This document shows positions 1-9,232 of a DNA stretch of 64,000 nucleotides, piece by piece; positions within the stretch are counted from its first letter, which is position 1; each line of letters opens with the position of its first letter. The notes beneath the pieces were generated by a model. The model made no database searches and was not told the origin of the DNA. It saw only the letters and a program-made list of their open reading frames with translations. Both the position numbers and the translations under genes were made by a program. Source of the DNA: Pseudomonas sp. LRP2-20 (GTDB lineage Bacteria > Pseudomonadota > Gammaproteobacteria > Pseudomonadales > Pseudomonadaceae); the NCBI RefSeq assembly GCF_024349685.1, contig NZ_AP025944.1, forward strand, positions 2,982,001 through 3,046,000. The letters run 5' to 3'.

Positions 1-132
<132 letters not shown>

Positions 133-140
133 CCCTCAGG

Positions 141-192
141 ATGGCGGTTTACCGGAAGGAGTACAAATGTACTCCGCCCGGTAAACCGCCAT
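141..192. promoter_or_regulatory. 52-bp nested palindrome (operator or transcript hairpin)
   Basis: The arms ATGGCGGTTTACCGG (141-155) and CCGGTAAACCGCCAT (178-192) are exact reverse complements. Inside them GGAGTAC (158-164) pairs with GTACTCC (169-175) around the loop AAAT. Only two base pairs (156-157 against 176-177) fail to match. As RNA it would be a very stable hairpin, but no T-run follows on either strand, so a plain intrinsic terminator is unlikely. As DNA, the inner GGAGTAC-N4-GTACTCC resembles a TetR-family operator. It lies between the SDR stop and the kinase-like gene. Confidence 0.6.
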
Positions 193-276
193 CAGGCTGA
201 CAAGCGAGACTGTGGCCTGCTTTGCGTGCATCATGCTCATCTCTGTATCCAGGTCTGCTTCCACGCAGTATTGAAA

Positions 277-900
277 ATGAAACGTCCGCTGTTTATTGCG
301 CTGGATGGCCCCAAGGGCACCGGCAAGACCACGCTGCTGGAGGCCATCACCCGGGCGCTGAGGGCTGATGACAGGAAGGTGATCCGGCTTTGCGAGAAGA
401 AAAGCGACCCCTTCAGGGGGGAAACCATGGCGCTGGTCAACACGCTGGTGAGAAACCCCTGCCGGGACCTGGAGTTGAAGGTCTGCGCGCGCCTGGCCGA
501 TAGCCGCGCCTGGATTTCCCGCAATGTGCTGCCCAGGCAACCTGCGGACAGCATCATCCTGATCGATCGCTGGTACCCCTCCGACGCCGCGTTTCGCCGA
601 ACGGTCCCGTTTGCCGAAATCCTGCGCATGAACCACGAGCGCAACGTGCAAGTGCCAGACCTGCATGTCGGCGTGGTCACATCGCCTGATACGTCCTGGG
701 CGCGGGCTGCGGCCCGCACGCGCGGGCTGGGCAGTACGGTAATCCACAAGCTGGATGAACAGATCGCCTGCACCGAAGCCTTCGAACGGGCGGTGGCCGA
801 ACATGGCTGGGTGCTGTGCCGCAATGAAGGCACGATCGCGCAGGCGACGGACCAGGTGGTTGCCGAGATCCAGCGCGTGCTCCACGTACCGCGTCCTTGA
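277..900 (+). CDS. Thymidylate-kinase-like P-loop nucleoside/nucleotide kinase
   Basis: A 207-residue protein opening MKRPLFIALDGPKGTGKTT. The P-loop GPKGTGKT sits near residue 15 and LIDRWYPSD near residue 90 resembles the DR(Y/W) motif of thymidylate kinases. The fold and length fit the dTMP kinase superfamily. The ATG at 277 is chosen because it puts the P-loop at the usual distance from the N terminus; the frame is open further left, and no good ribosome site is visible. No tmk neighbourhood (pabC, yceG, holB) is present, so it is probably not the housekeeping enzyme. It may phosphorylate another nucleotide or small molecule. Confidence 0.6.
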   Translation: MKRPLFIALDGPKGTGKTTLLEAITRALRADDRKVIRLCEKKSDPFRGETMALVNTLVRNPCRDLELKVCARLADSRAWISRNVLPRQPADSIILIDRWYPSDAAFRRTVPFAEILRMNHERNVQVPDLHVGVVTSPDTSWARAAARTRGLGSTVIHKLDEQIACTEAFERAVAEHGWVLCRNEGTIAQATDQVVAEIQRVLHVPRP

Positions 901-1024
901 GCTGCTTTACCTTGGCTTGAGGATTCTTTCCTTTTTGCAAAAAAAGTTGTGCCTGCCTTCGCATTTAACCGCCCTGGCGGCTTGGCTAGGCTGCGCCTCG
1001 ATCAAGACAAGAACGAGGCCTCGA

Positions 1025-2749
1025 ATGAACAAGCAGCTCCTGAACATGGCGATTGCGGCGGGACTGGCCTGCACCTCTCTACCAGGACTGGCCGCCGTGG
1101 ATGTGATCCTGCATAACGCCAAGGTCTATACCGCCGAGCCAGGCCAGCCTTTGCAGCAGGCCGTTGCTGTCGAAGGCGAAAAGATCGTTGCCGTGGGCGC
1201 CGACCGGGACGTGCTGCGCCTGAAGAGCAACGCTACCCAGGTCATCGACCTTGGCGGCAAGGTGTTGATGCCGGGCATGCTCGATTCCCACTCCCACGCC
1301 ATCAAGGGTGGGCTGCAGCTGGAGCTGGCCAACCTGGCGGGCGAGCAGATTCCGCTCGATGAGCTGGAGCAGCGCCTGCGCGAGTGGCGCGACAACGGTA
1401 AAGCCCGTCGTGGCGAGTTCCTCTCGGTCGGTGGCGTACCAGGCACCTACTGGGATGATATCGCCGCCCTTGAGCGACGTTTCAACCATGGCGAATGGGC
1501 CGAGCAGCCGATTCTCTTCGCTGCCAACGACATGCACACCGGCTGGGCCAACCAGGCCATGCTCAAGCGCGCCGGGATCGACGCCAAGACCCTTGCCGCG
1601 TTGCCTGCTGATGCGCGTAATACGATCGGCCAGCACCCCGATGGCTCACCCAACGGCTTTCTCGCCGATGCCAGCTACTACCCGGTTACCGAGCTGTTGC
1701 CGCCACTGAGCCATGAAGTGCTGATGACCGCAGGGCGCATGGCCTTGAACTACTACAAGCAACTGGGCATCACCGGCTGGATGGACCCGCTGGCCAACGA
1801 GTTGCCAGGGGCTGACGTGAAGAACGACTCCCTCGGCTTGTTGCCGGTGTACAAGGACCTGTCCGAGCGCGGCGAGCTTACCGTTCACGTCGCGGCGCTG
1901 CTGATGGCCAGTTCCAAGGCGCGCCCAGCCGACCTGGATGAGCTGGACAAGGTGCGTCAGCAGTTCCTGGGCGTGCATAACCTCACCTTGCCAGGGATCA
2001 AGGTTTTTGCTGATGGTGTGGCCGAAGCCCCGGCGCAGACTGCAGCGATGCTCGAACCCTACAAGAACACAGGCATGCGCGGCGAGTTGCTGCTGGACCC
2101 GGCAACCTTTGGCGAACTGGTCAGCGCCGCAGACGCGCGTGGCTGGCTGGTGCACGTGCATGCCATCGGTGACCGCGCGGTGCGCGAGGCACTCAACGGT
2201 ATTGCCCAGGCCCGCCATGATCGCGCCAGCGGTATTGCGCACTCGATCACCCACCTGCAGATGGTCAGCCCGCAGGATTACCCACGCTTCAAGGCGTTGA
2301 ACGTGATTGCCGCGATGCAGCTGTACTGGGCGGCTGCCGATGAGTCGAACATGGCGCTGGTAAAGCCCTATGTCGACGCCATGGCCTTCATGCATACCTT
2401 CCCGGCGCGCTCGCTGCTCAAGCATGGCGCGACCCTTTCGGGCGCGAGCGACTGGCCGATCACCACTCCGGAGCCGTGGAAAGCCATTTACCAGGCGGTG
2501 ACCCGTAAAGGGCCGAAGGGTGTGCTCAACGCGGCCGAAGCCATCGACCGCGAGCAGATGTTCCAGGCCTACACCCTCAACGCCGCCAAGGCCATGCGCC
2601 TGGACCAGCAGGTGGGGTCGCTCAGGGTCGGCAAGCAGGCCGACATGATCGTCCTCGATCGCGATGTGCTGAGCGTTGCACCGGCAGCGCTGCGCGACAC
2701 CCAGGTGGAACAGACCTGGTTCGCGGGCAAGCAGATCTACGCCCGCTGA
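1025..2749 (+). CDS. Secreted amidohydrolase family 3 (YtcJ-like) metal-dependent hydrolase
   Basis: 574 residues. The start at 1025 follows an ACGAGG site and gives a clear signal peptide (MNKQLLNMAIAAGLACTSLPGLAA). The mature protein begins VDVILHNAKVYTAEPG, the N-terminal beta-sandwich typical of amidohydrolase_3. DSHSHAIKGG near residue 95 is the metal-binding HxH, HVHAIGDRAVREAL near 380 and SGASDWPITTPEP near 475 are the other metal/active-site blocks. The end KQADMIVLDRDVLSV closes the composite domain. The protein is probably periplasmic and hydrolyses an amide or cyclic amide; the substrate is unknown. Transcribed in the same direction as the next gene but separated by 78 bases. Confidence 0.85.
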   Translation: MNKQLLNMAIAAGLACTSLPGLAAVDVILHNAKVYTAEPGQPLQQAVAVEGEKIVAVGADRDVLRLKSNATQVIDLGGKVLMPGMLDSHSHAIKGGLQLELANLAGEQIPLDELEQRLREWRDNGKARRGEFLSVGGVPGTYWDDIAALERRFNHGEWAEQPILFAANDMHTGWANQAMLKRAGIDAKTLAALPADARNTIGQHPDGSPNGFLADASYYPVTELLPPLSHEVLMTAGRMALNYYKQLGITGWMDPLANELPGADVKNDSLGLLPVYKDLSERGELTVHVAALLMASSKARPADLDELDKVRQQFLGVHNLTLPGIKVFADGVAEAPAQTAAMLEPYKNTGMRGELLLDPATFGELVSAADARGWLVHVHAIGDRAVREALNGIAQARHDRASGIAHSITHLQMVSPQDYPRFKALNVIAAMQLYWAAADESNMALVKPYVDAMAFMHTFPARSLLKHGATLSGASDWPITTPEPWKAIYQAVTRKGPKGVLNAAEAIDREQMFQAYTLNAAKAMRLDQQVGSLRVGKQADMIVLDRDVLSVAPAALRDTQVEQTWFAGKQIYAR

Positions 2750-2827
2750 ACGGCCCGGGTATCGTTGACTTTGCCTGGGCTCAGGCACATTAATGGCGGT
2801 GTAGTCATTCATGTGCGAGATGAGATC

Positions 2828-4354
2828 ATGGCGCACACCGACGTGCTCATTGTTGGCGCCGGCCCGACCGGGCTGGCGCTTGCGCTTTGGCTCACCCGGC
2901 AGGGCATCGCGGTAAGGATCGTCGACAAGAGCAGCGGCCCTGGCGAAGCGTCCCGCGCCATGGCGGTTCAGGCCCGCACGCTGGAACTTTATCGCCAGCT
3001 CGGCCTGGCCGAGGCGGTGATCGAAGCCGGCTATAAAACCCCTGCCATGAACCTGTGGGCCCGAGGCCGCCGCCGGGCGCGCATCCCCTTGCAGGATGCA
3101 GGCGCAGCCATTTCGGCGTATCCCTTCGTGTTGATCTATCCCCAGGATCGCCATGAGCGCTTGCTGGGGCAGCGCCTGCATGCACTCGGCGTGGAAGTGG
3201 AATGGCGGACCGAACTGCTGTCGTTCGAACAGGGGGAAAGCCAGGTCACGGCCATTCTGAAACAGGCCGATGGGCGGGAAGGGGCCTGCACTGCCGCTTA
3301 CCTGGCGGGTTGCGATGGCGCTCACTCGCGGGTTCGGCATGCGCTCGGCAGCGGTTTCGAGGGGGGGACCTACAAGCAGCTTTTCTACGTAGCGGATGTC
3401 AGGCTAACGGGTGTCGAACCTGCGGGTGAGGCACACATCGCGTTTGATAAATCCGACTTTGTACTGCTCTTGTGCTACGGCGAAAAGGACCAATACCGGC
3501 TGATTGGCACCGTGCGAGACGAGCGTGCCGAGCACCCTGAGCATCTGACGTTCGCCGATGTTGGCCATGATGCCATCAACGGCTTGAACCTCAAGATCAC
3601 CGAGGTGAACTGGTTTTCCAGCTACCGCGTTCACCACCGTGTCACCGATCATTTCCGCCGTGGCAGGGCGTTTCTGCTTGGCGATGCTGCGCATGTCCAT
3701 AGCCCGGCAGGCGGGCAGGGCATGAACACCGGCATTCTCGACGCGAACAACCTGGCCTGGAAGTTGGCCGCGGTGGTCAAAGGCAAAGCCCCCGATGCGC
3801 TGCTCGACAGCTACCAGGCCGAACGCCAGGCGTTCGCCCGCAAGCTGGTGGAGACAACGGACAAACTGTTCACCTTGGTGACCGCTCAAGGCGGTTTCGC
3901 CGATTTTGTGCGTACGCGCATCGCGCCGGCGATCGCAAGCGTTGCGTACAAGCGTGAAAGCGTGCGTGAGTACCTGTTCCGCGTGGTGTCGCAAACCACC
4001 ATTGATTACCGCGACAGCCCGCTGAGCCAAGGCAAGGCCGGTGAGGTCCAGGGCGGTGATCGCCTGCCGTGGTTGCCTGGGGATGTTGCGGACAACTACG
4101 CCTCACTGGCAGGCACTGAGTGGCAAGTGCATGTGTACGGCGAAGCCAAGGCAGGCCTGGCCCAATGGTGCGCACAGCACGGCATTGCACTGAGTGTTTT
4201 CGCTTGGGAACCTGCGTACGAGCAAGCTGGCGTTGCCAGAAATGCGGCTTATCTGTTGAGGCCTGATAGCTATGTTGCGCTGGCTGACCCTGAGGGGGAC
4301 TCATCTGCATTGAGCCGATATTTCAAGACGCACGGCATCATGCTTTCTGCCTGA
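2828..4354 (+). CDS. FAD-dependent aromatic hydroxylase (PheA/TfdB/MhpA type)
   Basis: 508 residues. The start at 2828 (MAHTDVLIVGAGPTGLAL) places the FAD dinucleotide fold GxGxxG at the very N terminus. GCDGAHSRVRHALG near residue 160 is the DG motif, and LLGDAAHVHSPAGGQGMNTGILDANNLAWKL near 290 is the second FAD motif (GD) with the usual long conserved tail. The C-terminal thioredoxin-like part is shortened. Members are flavin hydroxylases that use NAD(P)H and O2 on phenolic or other aromatic rings. No ring-cleavage genes are adjacent, so the substrate is open; detoxification of a xenobiotic is possible. Confidence 0.85.
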   Translation: MAHTDVLIVGAGPTGLALALWLTRQGIAVRIVDKSSGPGEASRAMAVQARTLELYRQLGLAEAVIEAGYKTPAMNLWARGRRRARIPLQDAGAAISAYPFVLIYPQDRHERLLGQRLHALGVEVEWRTELLSFEQGESQVTAILKQADGREGACTAAYLAGCDGAHSRVRHALGSGFEGGTYKQLFYVADVRLTGVEPAGEAHIAFDKSDFVLLLCYGEKDQYRLIGTVRDERAEHPEHLTFADVGHDAINGLNLKITEVNWFSSYRVHHRVTDHFRRGRAFLLGDAAHVHSPAGGQGMNTGILDANNLAWKLAAVVKGKAPDALLDSYQAERQAFARKLVETTDKLFTLVTAQGGFADFVRTRIAPAIASVAYKRESVREYLFRVVSQTTIDYRDSPLSQGKAGEVQGGDRLPWLPGDVADNYASLAGTEWQVHVYGEAKAGLAQWCAQHGIALSVFAWEPAYEQAGVARNAAYLLRPDSYVALADPEGDSSALSRYFKTHGIMLSA

Positions 4355-4638
4355 GGCGTCCCTCTCAGTGCTGCCTGCGCCTTGGAACAGGAATTGCTGA
4401 GAGACTGCAAGACTCCTCAACGTGGGTAATACGGCAATGCTCTTTGAAGACCACTGCTTCATGTTCCTGGTCGCCGTAGCCGTGCTAGCCGTGGATGCAG
4501 TGGCCATCGTCACGTACCTGAGCGTTCGCCCATGTTCGGGTCTGCGCCACCCTATATCGGGTCAATTGACAGCCTCGGCCACTTGGCTTGATGGCAACGG
4601 CGGAACAGGCGGAACCGGCGGTAAAGCCTGAGGCCCCG
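4355..4638. other. 284-bp gap without a convincing gene
   Basis: This stretch separates the monooxygenase from the convergently read patatin gene. A 69-codon GTG-initiated frame (4422-4631, +) with one hydrophobic stretch and a GGTGGTGG tail is open, but it has no ribosome site. A low-complexity Thr/Ala-rich frame lies opposite it. I see no clear terminator hairpin with a T-run. Confidence 0.4.
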
Positions 4639-5505
4639 TCAGTGCTCGCGTGCGTGCGAATGAATGGTCAGTGCACCCGGTACCTTGGTTCGCTCCAGCC
4701 CGCCGCGCTCCAGCCACTGAAGCGTTTGCTCATAGGCACGCGCCAGCAGGGAATCCGTCTGGTCGAAATTGAACACCGAGACATCGACAGGACACAACGG
4801 CGGAACGATGTGCAGGCTGGTCAGCGCACGGAAGTGTTCGATGTCGCTCACCAGCTGGCGCATGCTCATCAGGTTGACGGTGTGCAGGGCCAGGGCCACC
4901 AGCCCCTTGGGTGGCTGGGTCAAGGCACAACTGTATCCCGTGGGGATGACCACGACCTTGTCAGCGCCCAGGGCTACGGCTGTCGAAATCGGCGTGTTGC
5001 TGGCCACGCCGCCGTCCACCAGGAACTGCTCGCCGATTTGCACGCTGGGGAATACCAGCGGGATGGCGGCGCTGGCCAGCAACGCTTGCTCAAGCTCACC
5101 GCTGGCCAGGACGGTTTCGGCACCACTGAGCAAGTCGGTGGTGACAATATGCAAAGGCAGCTGCGCATCCTCGATACGGTGAATCGGCAGCGCCTGGCCA
5201 AGCAACCGGTGTAGCGCTGCCGGCTGGAGCAGATAACCGCGCCGTTTGATCAACCCTCTACAGGTATCGAGCCAGGACAGGGGGAAGATGTCCGTTCTGT
5301 TCAGCCCCCGCCAGAAACTGGCGAGCGTCTCGACCCCCTGAGCGTTGGGCCGGGCGGCAAAGTAGGCACCATTGATTGCGCCCACCGAAGCACCAATGAC
5401 CCGGTCGAACTGAACATTGGCCTCGACCAGCGCCCTCAGCATGCCAACTTGAACCGCGCCCAGGCTGCCACCACCCGCGAACACGATTGCAGTTTGCGTC
5501 GTCAT
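4639..5505 (-). CDS. Patatin-like phospholipase (RssA-type)
   Basis: 288 residues. The N terminus AIVFAGGGSLGAVQVGML is the oxyanion-hole glycine loop, IGASVGAING near residue 40 carries the G-x-S-x-G nucleophile elbow, and FLVDGGVASNTPI near 160 holds the catalytic Asp of the Ser-Asp dyad (DGG). These three motifs define bacterial patatin-like lipases, which release fatty acids from phospholipids or lysophospholipids. No signal peptide or membrane segment is seen, so it is probably cytosolic or membrane-associated. Read toward the FAD monooxygenase and away from wrbA. Confidence 0.88.
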   Translation of the reverse strand: MTTQTAIVFAGGGSLGAVQVGMLRALVEANVQFDRVIGASVGAINGAYFAARPNAQGVETLASFWRGLNRTDIFPLSWLDTCRGLIKRRGYLLQPAALHRLLGQALPIHRIEDAQLPLHIVTTDLLSGAETVLASGELEQALLASAAIPLVFPSVQIGEQFLVDGGVASNTPISTAVALGADKVVVIPTGYSCALTQPPKGLVALALHTVNLMSMRQLVSDIEHFRALTSLHIVPPLCPVDVSVFNFDQTDSLLARAYEQTLQWLERGGLERTKVPGALTIHSHAREH

Positions 5506-5818
5506 GGCGGCAGCCTCTGTGCAGACCTGTGTCGACTAAGTGTAGTGGGTGCCCTGTTTCATGGCGTTGCGTTCGTTGCGCATCGCCCTGATCAACGCAT
5601 GCTGGCAATCCCTGAATGGCCTGCGAAGGTAGGCCTGATAGCGGCTACGCTGGATGAGGGTCATGAAGCCAAATACGACATTGCGCCTGGCCCCGAGAGC
5701 ACAGGCGATGTTGCGGCCCTGCGTTTGAAACGGAGGTTGCAACATGGGTTGGTTCAGCAGCATCGCGCGTTTCTTGAGTGGCGATGCCAACAACACTCCA
5801 CGCGAAGAGGACGTAAAA

Positions 5819-6418
5819 ATGGCAAAAGTACTGGTGCTGTACCATTCGATGTATGGCCATATCGAGACCATGGCGCATAAGGTGGCCGAAGGCGCTCGCA
5901 AGGTTCCTGGCGTCGAAGTGGCAGTCAAGCGGGTACCGGAAACCATGGATCCCGAGGCCTTCAAAGCCGCGCATGGCAAGGTCGACCAGCAGGCGCCCGT
6001 TGCCAGCCCTTCGGAGCTGGGTGACTACGATGCCATCATCTTCGGCACTCCGACCCGCTTCGGCAACATGTCCGGCCAGATGCGCAACTTCCTTGATCAG
6101 ACCGGCAGCCTTTGGGCAAGCGGCGCGCTGGTTGGAAAGGTTGCCAGCGTATTCACCTCCACCGGCACGGGCGGTGGCCAGGAGATGACCATCACCTCCA
6201 CTTGGACGACGCTGGCTCACCACGGCATGATCATCGTGCCGATTGGCTACAGCACGCCGGCCCTGTTCGACATCTCGCAGGTGGGTGGCGGTACCCCGTA
6301 CGGTGCCTCGACCATTGCAGGGGGGGACGGCTCCCGCCAACCAGATGCCCGCGAACTGGGTATCGCTGAGCATCAAGGCGAATACGTCGCGAAATTCGTG
6401 GCCAAGCTGGCGGGTTAG
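5819..6418 (+). CDS. wrbA: WrbA-like NAD(P)H:quinone oxidoreductase
   Basis: 199 residues from [19 protein letters not shown], the flavodoxin-like FMN-binding start; WrbA proteins are usually about 198 residues. [19 protein letters not shown] near residue 80 and [33 protein letters not shown] near 115 are signature blocks. It reduces quinones with two electrons, limiting semiquinone and oxidative stress. The start at 5819 has AGAGGACG in front. An in-frame ATG at 5744, preceded by an even better GGAGG, would add 25 residues ([17 protein letters not shown]...), so a longer form is possible. Confidence 0.92.
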   Translation: MAKVLVLYHSMYGHIETMAHKVAEGARKVPGVEVAVKRVPETMDPEAFKAAHGKVDQQAPVASPSELGDYDAIIFGTPTRFGNMSGQMRNFLDQTGSLWASGALVGKVASVFTSTGTGGGQEMTITSTWTTLAHHGMIIVPIGYSTPALFDISQVGGGTPYGASTIAGGDGSRQPDARELGIAEHQGEYVAKFVAKLAG

Positions 6419-6717
6419 GCAATTCTGCGAGCGCTCGCAACCCCCGGTTGTCGCAGCGTCAATACGTTCGGGCGCTCGCATTGGCCGCTCAAGCAGGGGC
6501 ATCTGCTGCGCAGCGAGCCATTGAATGGCCAGACTCGATCAAACAGCGATGATCGTTGCAAGTGTTCGCAAAAACGGGGCGCTGGAGGTGCTTGCTCTCA
6601 GGGCAAGCAGCCCCGACACCTGGCTGTATTCGAAGAATGCCGTACCAGCTGCCGTTCCGATGGAATTATTTCTTCCCTGGCTTGCTCAATAGCGCATCTA
6701 TCAGCGAGGGAAGTGTG

Positions 6718-7011
6718 GTGGTGGGACAGCAACTCTATGTCATTGAGTACGAGCTTCACGGTAAGCCTCGGTCATTCATTATTCGCCTGGAGAAAATGGA
6801 CAATGCCATCGCCTGGCACTGGGCCAGTTGCGATGCCGGCGTTGGCATCATCCCGAGATTCAGTCAGCAGAAGATCAAAATGGTCAGTCGCCCGATGGCC
6901 GAGCGCGACGGCATCGCCAAGGTGACGTGGCGGCTGGCGGGCGAGGGCCCCGAGTTTGTTGCGCAACCTATTGATGTCGGCAAGTTCTCAGGGGCTGCCG
7001 AAGGTTTCTGA
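6718..7011 (+). CDS. Small conserved protein of unknown function (DUF6555-like)
   Basis: About 97 residues. The frame is open further upstream, but GAGGGAA at 6706-6712 positions initiation at one of the consecutive GTG codons at 6718 or 6721. The visible core is YVIEYELHGKPRSFIIRLEKMDNAIAWHWASCDAGV followed by a basic stretch and KVTWRLA. From memory this resembles a small Pseudomonas family annotated DUF6555, which I cannot confirm here. There is no signal peptide or membrane segment. It may be part of the stress context (wrbA upstream, sensor genes downstream). Confidence 0.55.
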   Translation: MVGQQLYVIEYELHGKPRSFIIRLEKMDNAIAWHWASCDAGVGIIPRFSQQKIKMVSRPMAERDGIAKVTWRLAGEGPEFVAQPIDVGKFSGAAEGF

Positions 7012-7051
7012 AGACCTGCAGCCGACCCACCTCTTTGGAGGTGTTGCCATG

Positions 7052-7117
7052 AAGGCCTGGCCCGCTGCCGCTGGCGCCCCTATGGCTATGCCAGCCTGAA
7101 AAACTCGGCCAGGCCTT
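7052..7117. other. 11-bp inverted repeat between convergent genes
   Basis: AAGGCCTGGCC (7052-7062) and GGCCAGGCCTT (7107-7117) are exact inverted repeats with a 44-base spacer. They lie between the small protein and the leftward response regulator. On the minus strand the first arm met is followed by GAGTTTTTC, so it may help end the regulator transcript. A 17-codon ATG frame (7049-7099) with a GGAGG site lies inside; I do not call it. Confidence 0.3.
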
Positions 7118-7121
7118 TGCT

Positions 7122-7502
7122 TCAGCGCTCTGACTGAGGCGGCAGTGTGACTAGCGTATTGATCAACGAGGCCAGATCGGACATTTGCCAGGGTTTGGGG
7201 AGAAATGCTGTGCGAGCAGGCAGTAGCCCGGTGTCGATGACTGCGTCGCCCGAGGTCAGAATCACCGGCAGGGTAGGCCACCTGCGCCAGATTTCCTGCG
7301 CCAGGCCCAAGCCGTTCATGGGGCCTGGCATATGGATATCGGTCATTACCAACGTGGGTATTTTTTCGCAGCAAAGACGATGCAGCGCCTCGTCCGCATT
7401 TGCGCAGGACATGATGGTTACGGCGTAGAGTGACGAGAGACTCTCGGCGGTAAGGTCTCTGAGGAGGACGTCATCTTCCACAATCAGAATGGTTTTCGGC
7501 AT
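7122..7502 (-). CDS. Stand-alone response regulator receiver domain
   Basis: 126 residues with only a receiver domain. ILIVEDDVLLRD carries the acidic pair, VMTDIHMPG the phospho-acceptor Asp55, ILTSGDA the conserved Thr/Ser and FLPKPW the conserved Lys. No output domain follows, so it acts by protein contact or as a phosphate sink. It is read away from the GAF-PAS histidine kinase whose gene starts 183 bases to the right. HWE/HisKA_2-type kinases often pair with single-domain regulators of this kind, so I infer they form one two-component pair. Confidence 0.88.
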   Translation of the reverse strand: MPKTILIVEDDVLLRDLTAESLSSLYAVTIMSCANADEALHRLCCEKIPTLVMTDIHMPGPMNGLGLAQEIWRRWPTLPVILTSGDAVIDTGLLPARTAFLPKPWQMSDLASLINTLVTLPPQSER

Positions 7503-7684
7503 GAAGGGTCTGCTCGCTTCTCATATGCGTTAGGGCGCGGGGGCTTTACGCCGTTGCCCTGAGGCGATGAGTGGTGCGCTATGCGCCGCCATGGATTAGC
7601 GGCTATCGTTGGACAGCGGTAAGCGAACCGCCTTCACGACCAGAAGGGATTCAGGGCGTTCCCGTTAAATCGGAAGGGAAGACT

Positions 7685-9232
7685 ATGCAGCAGCTACCAG
7701 CGGACGAAACAATTCGAGCGGCCTTGAAGAAGACCCATGCGCGCCTGCACCGCCAACATGAACTGGTTGTAGAGTTTGGCGTGATGTCTTTGAAGGCTAC
7801 TGACTTGGATCACTTGCTCACCCATGCATGTGAAGTAGTCGCTGAGGGCATGAACACTCGATTTTCCAAGGTGCTCCAGCCAGCGGAGGACGGGGAAAGC
7901 TTTGTCCTGTCCCACGGTGTTGGTTGGGATGCCCATGACATTGGGCGGGCGACGGTGGGTGGCGATCTGGCCAGCCCGGCTGGGTACGCCTTGGCTACCT
8001 ACAGGCCGGTACTCTCCAATCACCTGAGCAGGGAGAGCCGTTTCCGGACACCGGCGTTGCTGAAAAAATATGGAATCGAGCGTGCAATCAATGTCCCGAT
8101 CCGGGGCGTGCTTACCCCGTTTGGTGTCCTGGAAGCCGATAGCACTGACGGAGACGATTTCGTCGAGAGCGATCTGGTGTTTTTGGAAGGTATCTCCAAC
8201 GTCATTTCCATGGCCCTTGAGCGCATATCCGCAGGGGCGGATGTACCGCTTGCTGATCCGTATTCGGAGACCCTTCTGAACGCGAGCCCTGATTGGGTAG
8301 AGATCCTGACGCCAAGTGGCGAGATCGAATTCATGAACGAAGCCGGGCTCAGCTTCCTGGCTACCCAGTTGGCGGACGTGAGAGGTCAGCGGTGGCATGA
8401 CTTGTGGCCCGAGGAGTCTCGTTCACTGGTTCGGGAGGCAGTCGGGAAAGTGAGCGCCGGCGAAAGCACTCGATTCGAGGCCTATTGCCCCATCTCTGCG
8501 GATGACCCGAAATGGTGGGACGTGACGGTGGCGCCGATCCTCGGTGCAGGCGGCGAGGTCGAGCGGATCATTGCGGTATCGCGCGATATCACGGAGCGTC
8601 ATCAGTATGAAGCTCAGTTGCTGTCACTGATCGAGGCCCAGAATTCCAGGCAGAACCGAAGCGACCTCTATCTCGAAGAGATCCATCATCGTGTCAAGAA
8701 CAGCCTCCACCTGGTAAACACGCTGCTGTTGCTGCAGGCCAATCTCACCCCTGATGCAGCGGTGAAGTTGCAGCTTGAAACGGCCGCAGGCCGTGTGGTG
8801 ACCATCGCCACGGTTCACGAGCGGCTGTACCAGGCTGCAGAAGACCAGGAGGTTCACGCTCGCGATTACCTGAAAGCGCTGTTGGGCGATCTGGGCAAGG
8901 CATTGGCCGACCGGAAAATTCTGTTGGAGGCTGATGACTTCGTCTTGCCACCAGAAAGAATGGCACCTTTGGGGTTGGTAATCTCCGAGTTGATCACCAA
9001 CGCCCTCAAGTATGGCAAGGGTTGCATTGATGTGATCGTCAAGCATGCCGGCGACCATGCCCAACTTACCGTGCGGGATGAGGGCGATGGCTTTCCTGAT
9101 AACTACCCTAAGCCGACAGGTACGGGGCTTGGCATGCGATTGGTCAAAAGCTATTCCGGCTACGGCAGCGCGGCAGTCATGGTTGATCGCCAGGACAGTA
9201 AGAGTTGTATCCACGTGCGCTTCAAGCTCTAG
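7685..9232 (+). CDS. Soluble GAF-PAS sensor histidine kinase (HisKA_2/HWE type)
   Basis: 515 residues, start at 7685 after AAGGGAAG. The order is: N-terminal helix; GAF domain about 45-185 (NVPIRGVLTPFGVLEADS); PAS domain about 200-320 ending in VSRDITERHQYEAQL; H-box EEIHHRVKNSLHLVNTLL near 332; and an ATPase domain with N-box ELITNALKYG near 435 and DEGDGFPDN plus GTGLGMRLV. The HHRVKN box is that of the HisKA_2 group, common in bacterial light, redox or general stress sensors. No membrane segments, hence a cytosolic sensor. The GAF might bind a chromophore or small ligand, but no characteristic Cys site is obvious. Confidence 0.88.
   Translation: MQQLPADETIRAALKKTHARLHRQHELVVEFGVMSLKATDLDHLLTHACEVVAEGMNTRFSKVLQPAEDGESFVLSHGVGWDAHDIGRATVGGDLASPAGYALATYRPVLSNHLSRESRFRTPALLKKYGIERAINVPIRGVLTPFGVLEADSTDGDDFVESDLVFLEGISNVISMALERISAGADVPLADPYSETLLNASPDWVEILTPSGEIEFMNEAGLSFLATQLADVRGQRWHDLWPEESRSLVREAVGKVSAGESTRFEAYCPISADDPKWWDVTVAPILGAGGEVERIIAVSRDITERHQYEAQLLSLIEAQNSRQNRSDLYLEEIHHRVKNSLHLVNTLLLLQANLTPDAAVKLQLETAAGRVVTIATVHERLYQAAEDQEVHARDYLKALLGDLGKALADRKILLEADDFVLPPERMAPLGLVISELITNALKYGKGCIDVIVKHAGDHAQLTVRDEGDGFPDNYPKPTGTGLGMRLVKSYSGYGSAAVMVDRQDSKSCIHVRFKL

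Noticed and set aside
4422..4631. 69-codon frame with one hydrophobic stretch and a Gly-Thr repeat tail
   Set aside because: GTG start without a ribosome site; low-complexity end; the opposite strand is also open. Composition bias explains it.
7049..7099. 17-codon ATG frame with a GGAGG site
   Set aside because: Too short and of low complexity (Ala/Pro/Met), and its ribosome site pairs with an upstream CACCTC. It could be a leader peptide, but no gene follows on that strand.
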